Below, in pieces: positions 62,721-64,000 of a DNA stretch of 64,000 bases. A model generated the notes under the pieces. It saw nothing but the letters and a program-made list of their open reading frames with translations, was not told the DNA's origin and did not search any database. How positions within the stretch are numbered: the stretch's first letter is position 1; each line of letters begins with the position of its first letter. The position numbers and the translations under genes are program-made. Origin of the DNA: Sphaerisporangium rubeum (GTDB lineage: Bacteria; Actinomycetota; Actinomycetes; Streptosporangiales; Streptosporangiaceae); contig NZ_JACHIU010000001.1 of the NCBI RefSeq assembly GCF_014207705.1, forward strand, positions 1,550,001 through 1,614,000. Direction: 5' to 3'.

Positions 62721-63712
62721 GAGCCCTTCTCCTGTCGTTGGCCCTGACCGCGACCACCTTGAGCCTCACCCCGCTGACCGGCACCCCGCTGACAGTCACC
62801 CCCCTGACCGGCACTTCGCTGACGGCCGCTCCCGGAGGCGACCCCGGCGGCCCGCGCGGTGACAGCTTCGGCAGCGGCCGTACCAGAGGCGTGATCCTGC
62901 GCAACTCCAAGATCGTCGTCAGCGGCAACGGACTAGGTGGCAAGAGCGACGGCTACCGCGTCCAGCGTCCCTGCTGGTACGAGCCCGGCGACAAGGCCGA
63001 CGACATGCTCGAACGCCAGGAGGACGTCCGCGACTACTGGTTCCACACCAACCCGGACGGCACCACGGAGGACTTCGACAAGTTTCTCAAGCAGTACAAG
63101 GACAAGGTCGGCGAGGACGGCCGCTGGTGGACCCCCGCCTACAACGCCGCTGACCCCAACGGCCTCGCCTGCTGGTCGGGCCTCGAAGGCGCCGTCTGGG
63201 TCCCCGCCGGCCAGACCCCACCGGCCGGCATCACCCTGGCCGAGCTGTACCAACTCGCGAGGGCCGCGCTGACCGTCCCCGAGCCGACCATCAACCTCAG
63301 CCCTGACGTGAAGAGCTACGTCAACCTCCCCACCTGGGTCTGGCTGACCGGCGTAGGCGCCACCACCCGCTCCGTCACCGCCGAACTCCCCGGCGTCATG
63401 TCGGCCACGGTCACCGCGACCCTGTCCCGCATCGACATCGACCCCGGCACCACAGGCAACCGCGCGGAGGTCAAGGAGAACTGCGGCCCCACTGGCCACC
63501 CGTACGTCAAAGGCGGCACCTGGACCTGCGGCGTCCGCTACCTCCGCTCCTCCGCCGACCACCCCCAGGACGCCTACCAGCTCACGGTCACCACGACCTG
63601 GCCGGTGACCGGCGGCGCCGGCTTCACCTTCGACCCGGTGGTGGTCGACGCCGTCCGCCAGATCCCCGTAGGCGAGGTCCAGACCACCGTCCGGGAATCC
63701 GGCAAGAACTGA
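62717..63712 (+). CDS. Secreted protein, function unknown
   Basis: Exported protein of 331 residues. Signal peptide about 1-22, followed by a Leu/Thr/Pro repeat (PLTGTPLTVTPLTGTSLT). The mature part has PCWYEPGDKADDMLERQED, YWFHTNPDG, a lone AYNAADPNGLACWSGLEG and C-terminal strands (VKENCGPTGHPYVKGG, YQLTVTTTWPV). Aromatic and Asp-rich, no known catalytic motif. A related enzyme cannot be named. It follows the lipoprotein gene with ATGA overlap and its own GGAG, and a terminator follows. The pair probably forms one envelope complex. Confidence 0.8.
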   Translation: MRALLLSLALTATTLSLTPLTGTPLTVTPLTGTSLTAAPGGDPGGPRGDSFGSGRTRGVILRNSKIVVSGNGLGGKSDGYRVQRPCWYEPGDKADDMLERQEDVRDYWFHTNPDGTTEDFDKFLKQYKDKVGEDGRWWTPAYNAADPNGLACWSGLEGAVWVPAGQTPPAGITLAELYQLARAALTVPEPTINLSPDVKSYVNLPTWVWLTGVGATTRSVTAELPGVMSATVTATLSRIDIDPGTTGNRAEVKENCGPTGHPYVKGGTWTCGVRYLRSSADHPQDAYQLTVTTTWPVTGGAGFTFDPVVVDAVRQIPVGEVQTTVRESGKN

Positions 63713-63781
63713 CCTACGACCCCACGAAAACGCACACCACGCGATTCGGCCGCCAACGCTCGAACAGACCTCTCACCCGTA

Positions 63782-63820
63782 CGGATCTCGCCGGCAGCTC
63801 TCACAGCCCGGCGAGATCCG
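63782..63820. terminator. Bidirectional terminator at the convergent gene ends
   Basis: A 13-bp perfect stem (CGGATCTCGCCGG 63782-63794 with 63808-63820) and a 13-base loop that contains the stop codon of the minus-strand gene. Confidence 0.75.
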
Positions 63821-64000
63821 CCAGCACCCGCGCCTGCGTCATCACCTCGACCCCGTCGTACCCGTACTCCAGCCCCCACAGCGCCGCCTCCACCCGCCGC
63901 GCCACCCCCCACGCTGCCAGCCGCCGCACATCCTCTCCCACGGCGTCCGCCACCAGAGCGAGGCGGCCGGCCAGCACACGGGGAGGGTCCGGCCGGCGGA
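63801..64000 (-). CDS. Aminoglycoside phosphotransferase-family protein, C-terminal end (partial)
   Basis: The minus-strand frame open at the window edge ends with TGA at 63801-63803 and gives the last 66 residues. Its DPPRVLAGRLALVADAVGED, RLAAWGVARRVEAALWGLE and VMTQARVLADLAGL segments match the C-terminal helices of small-molecule kinases of the APH fold, where PP, W and VE..LW are conserved. The catalytic domain lies outside the window, so substrate and activity cannot be judged; many such actinomycete proteins are not resistance enzymes. Confidence 0.75.
   Translation of the reverse strand, partial: RRPDPPRVLAGRLALVADAVGEDVRRLAAWGVARRVEAALWGLEYGYDGVEVMTQARVLADLAGL

Noticed and set aside
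1..64000. Prophage, integrative element or transposon
   Set aside because: No integrase, transposase, terminase or terminal inverted repeats flanking a gene block were seen; only the small repeats listed above.

Overview
High-GC actinobacterial chromosome. The GC-rich third codon positions, frequent GTG and TTG starts, genes with a -10-like hexamer directly before the start codon (leaderless-type), a WXG100/EccC pair, an actinomycete-type Tad locus and an SCO4848-family membrane gene all point to a filamentous actinomycete. Streptosporangiales or a close relative is my best guess, but this is inference. From memory, and unchecked, the housekeeping order (folD, DUF3017, trpS, dac, SCO4848-like, BMP transporter, cdd, deoA, add, pmm, pnp, lpdA, accA) follows the SCO482x-SCO492x stretch of Streptomyces coelicolor and overlaps Rv3303c-Rv3315c of Mycobacterium tuberculosis.

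Layout. 1-11 kb: 3' end of folD, then an accessory block (secreted M4 metallopeptidase, large LuxR regulator, frameshifted Uma2 gene, FHA-HTH protein), then citrate synthase, a DUF3017 protein and isocitrate dehydrogenase, and a secreted I36-type peptidase inhibitor. 11.8-20.6 kb: a Ser/Thr kinase fused to an extracellular solute-binding domain, galE, a CBS/CorC membrane protein, trpS, a YihY protein, a D,D-carboxypeptidase and an SCO4848-like protein. 20.7-38.1 kb: a YbdK-type ligase and an M20 amidohydrolase, then a nucleoside uptake and salvage region: BMP lipoprotein, ABC ATPase, two permeases, cytidine deaminase, thymidine phosphorylase, adenosine deaminase, phosphohexomutase-family enzyme and purine nucleoside phosphorylase. 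A divergent MarR/MFS pair and a ribbon-helix-helix protein lie within it. 38-44.7 kb: a GGCT-family protein, LpdA-type flavoprotein, two membrane proteins that share a cytoplasmic domain but carry different outer domains, and a biotin-dependent carboxylase alpha subunit.

45-64 kb is an envelope-export region. A WXG100 protein and a 1534-residue EccC/EssC ATPase form a minimal type VII pair. Around them lies a Tad/Flp pilus system: an isolated TadE-like gene at 45.9 kb, then CpaB-like, CpaE-like, TadA, TadB, TadC, Flp-like pilin, TadE and TadG in tightly coupled order, closed by a membrane LysM/BTAD protein. Two secreted proteins and the end of an aminoglycoside-phosphotransferase-family gene finish the window.

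Unusual non-coding DNA: a roughly 800-base gene-free stretch at 51.6-52.4 kb with a 12-bp perfect inverted repeat and five DnaA-box-like 9-mers; two tandem repeat arrays (32-nt and about 91-nt units) between the WXG100 and TadE genes; and eight 21-nt repeats flanked by a 47-bp perfect direct repeat at 61.6-62.0 kb. I found no tRNA, rRNA, CRISPR, insertion sequence or prophage genes. No search could be run, so product names rest on motif recognition.
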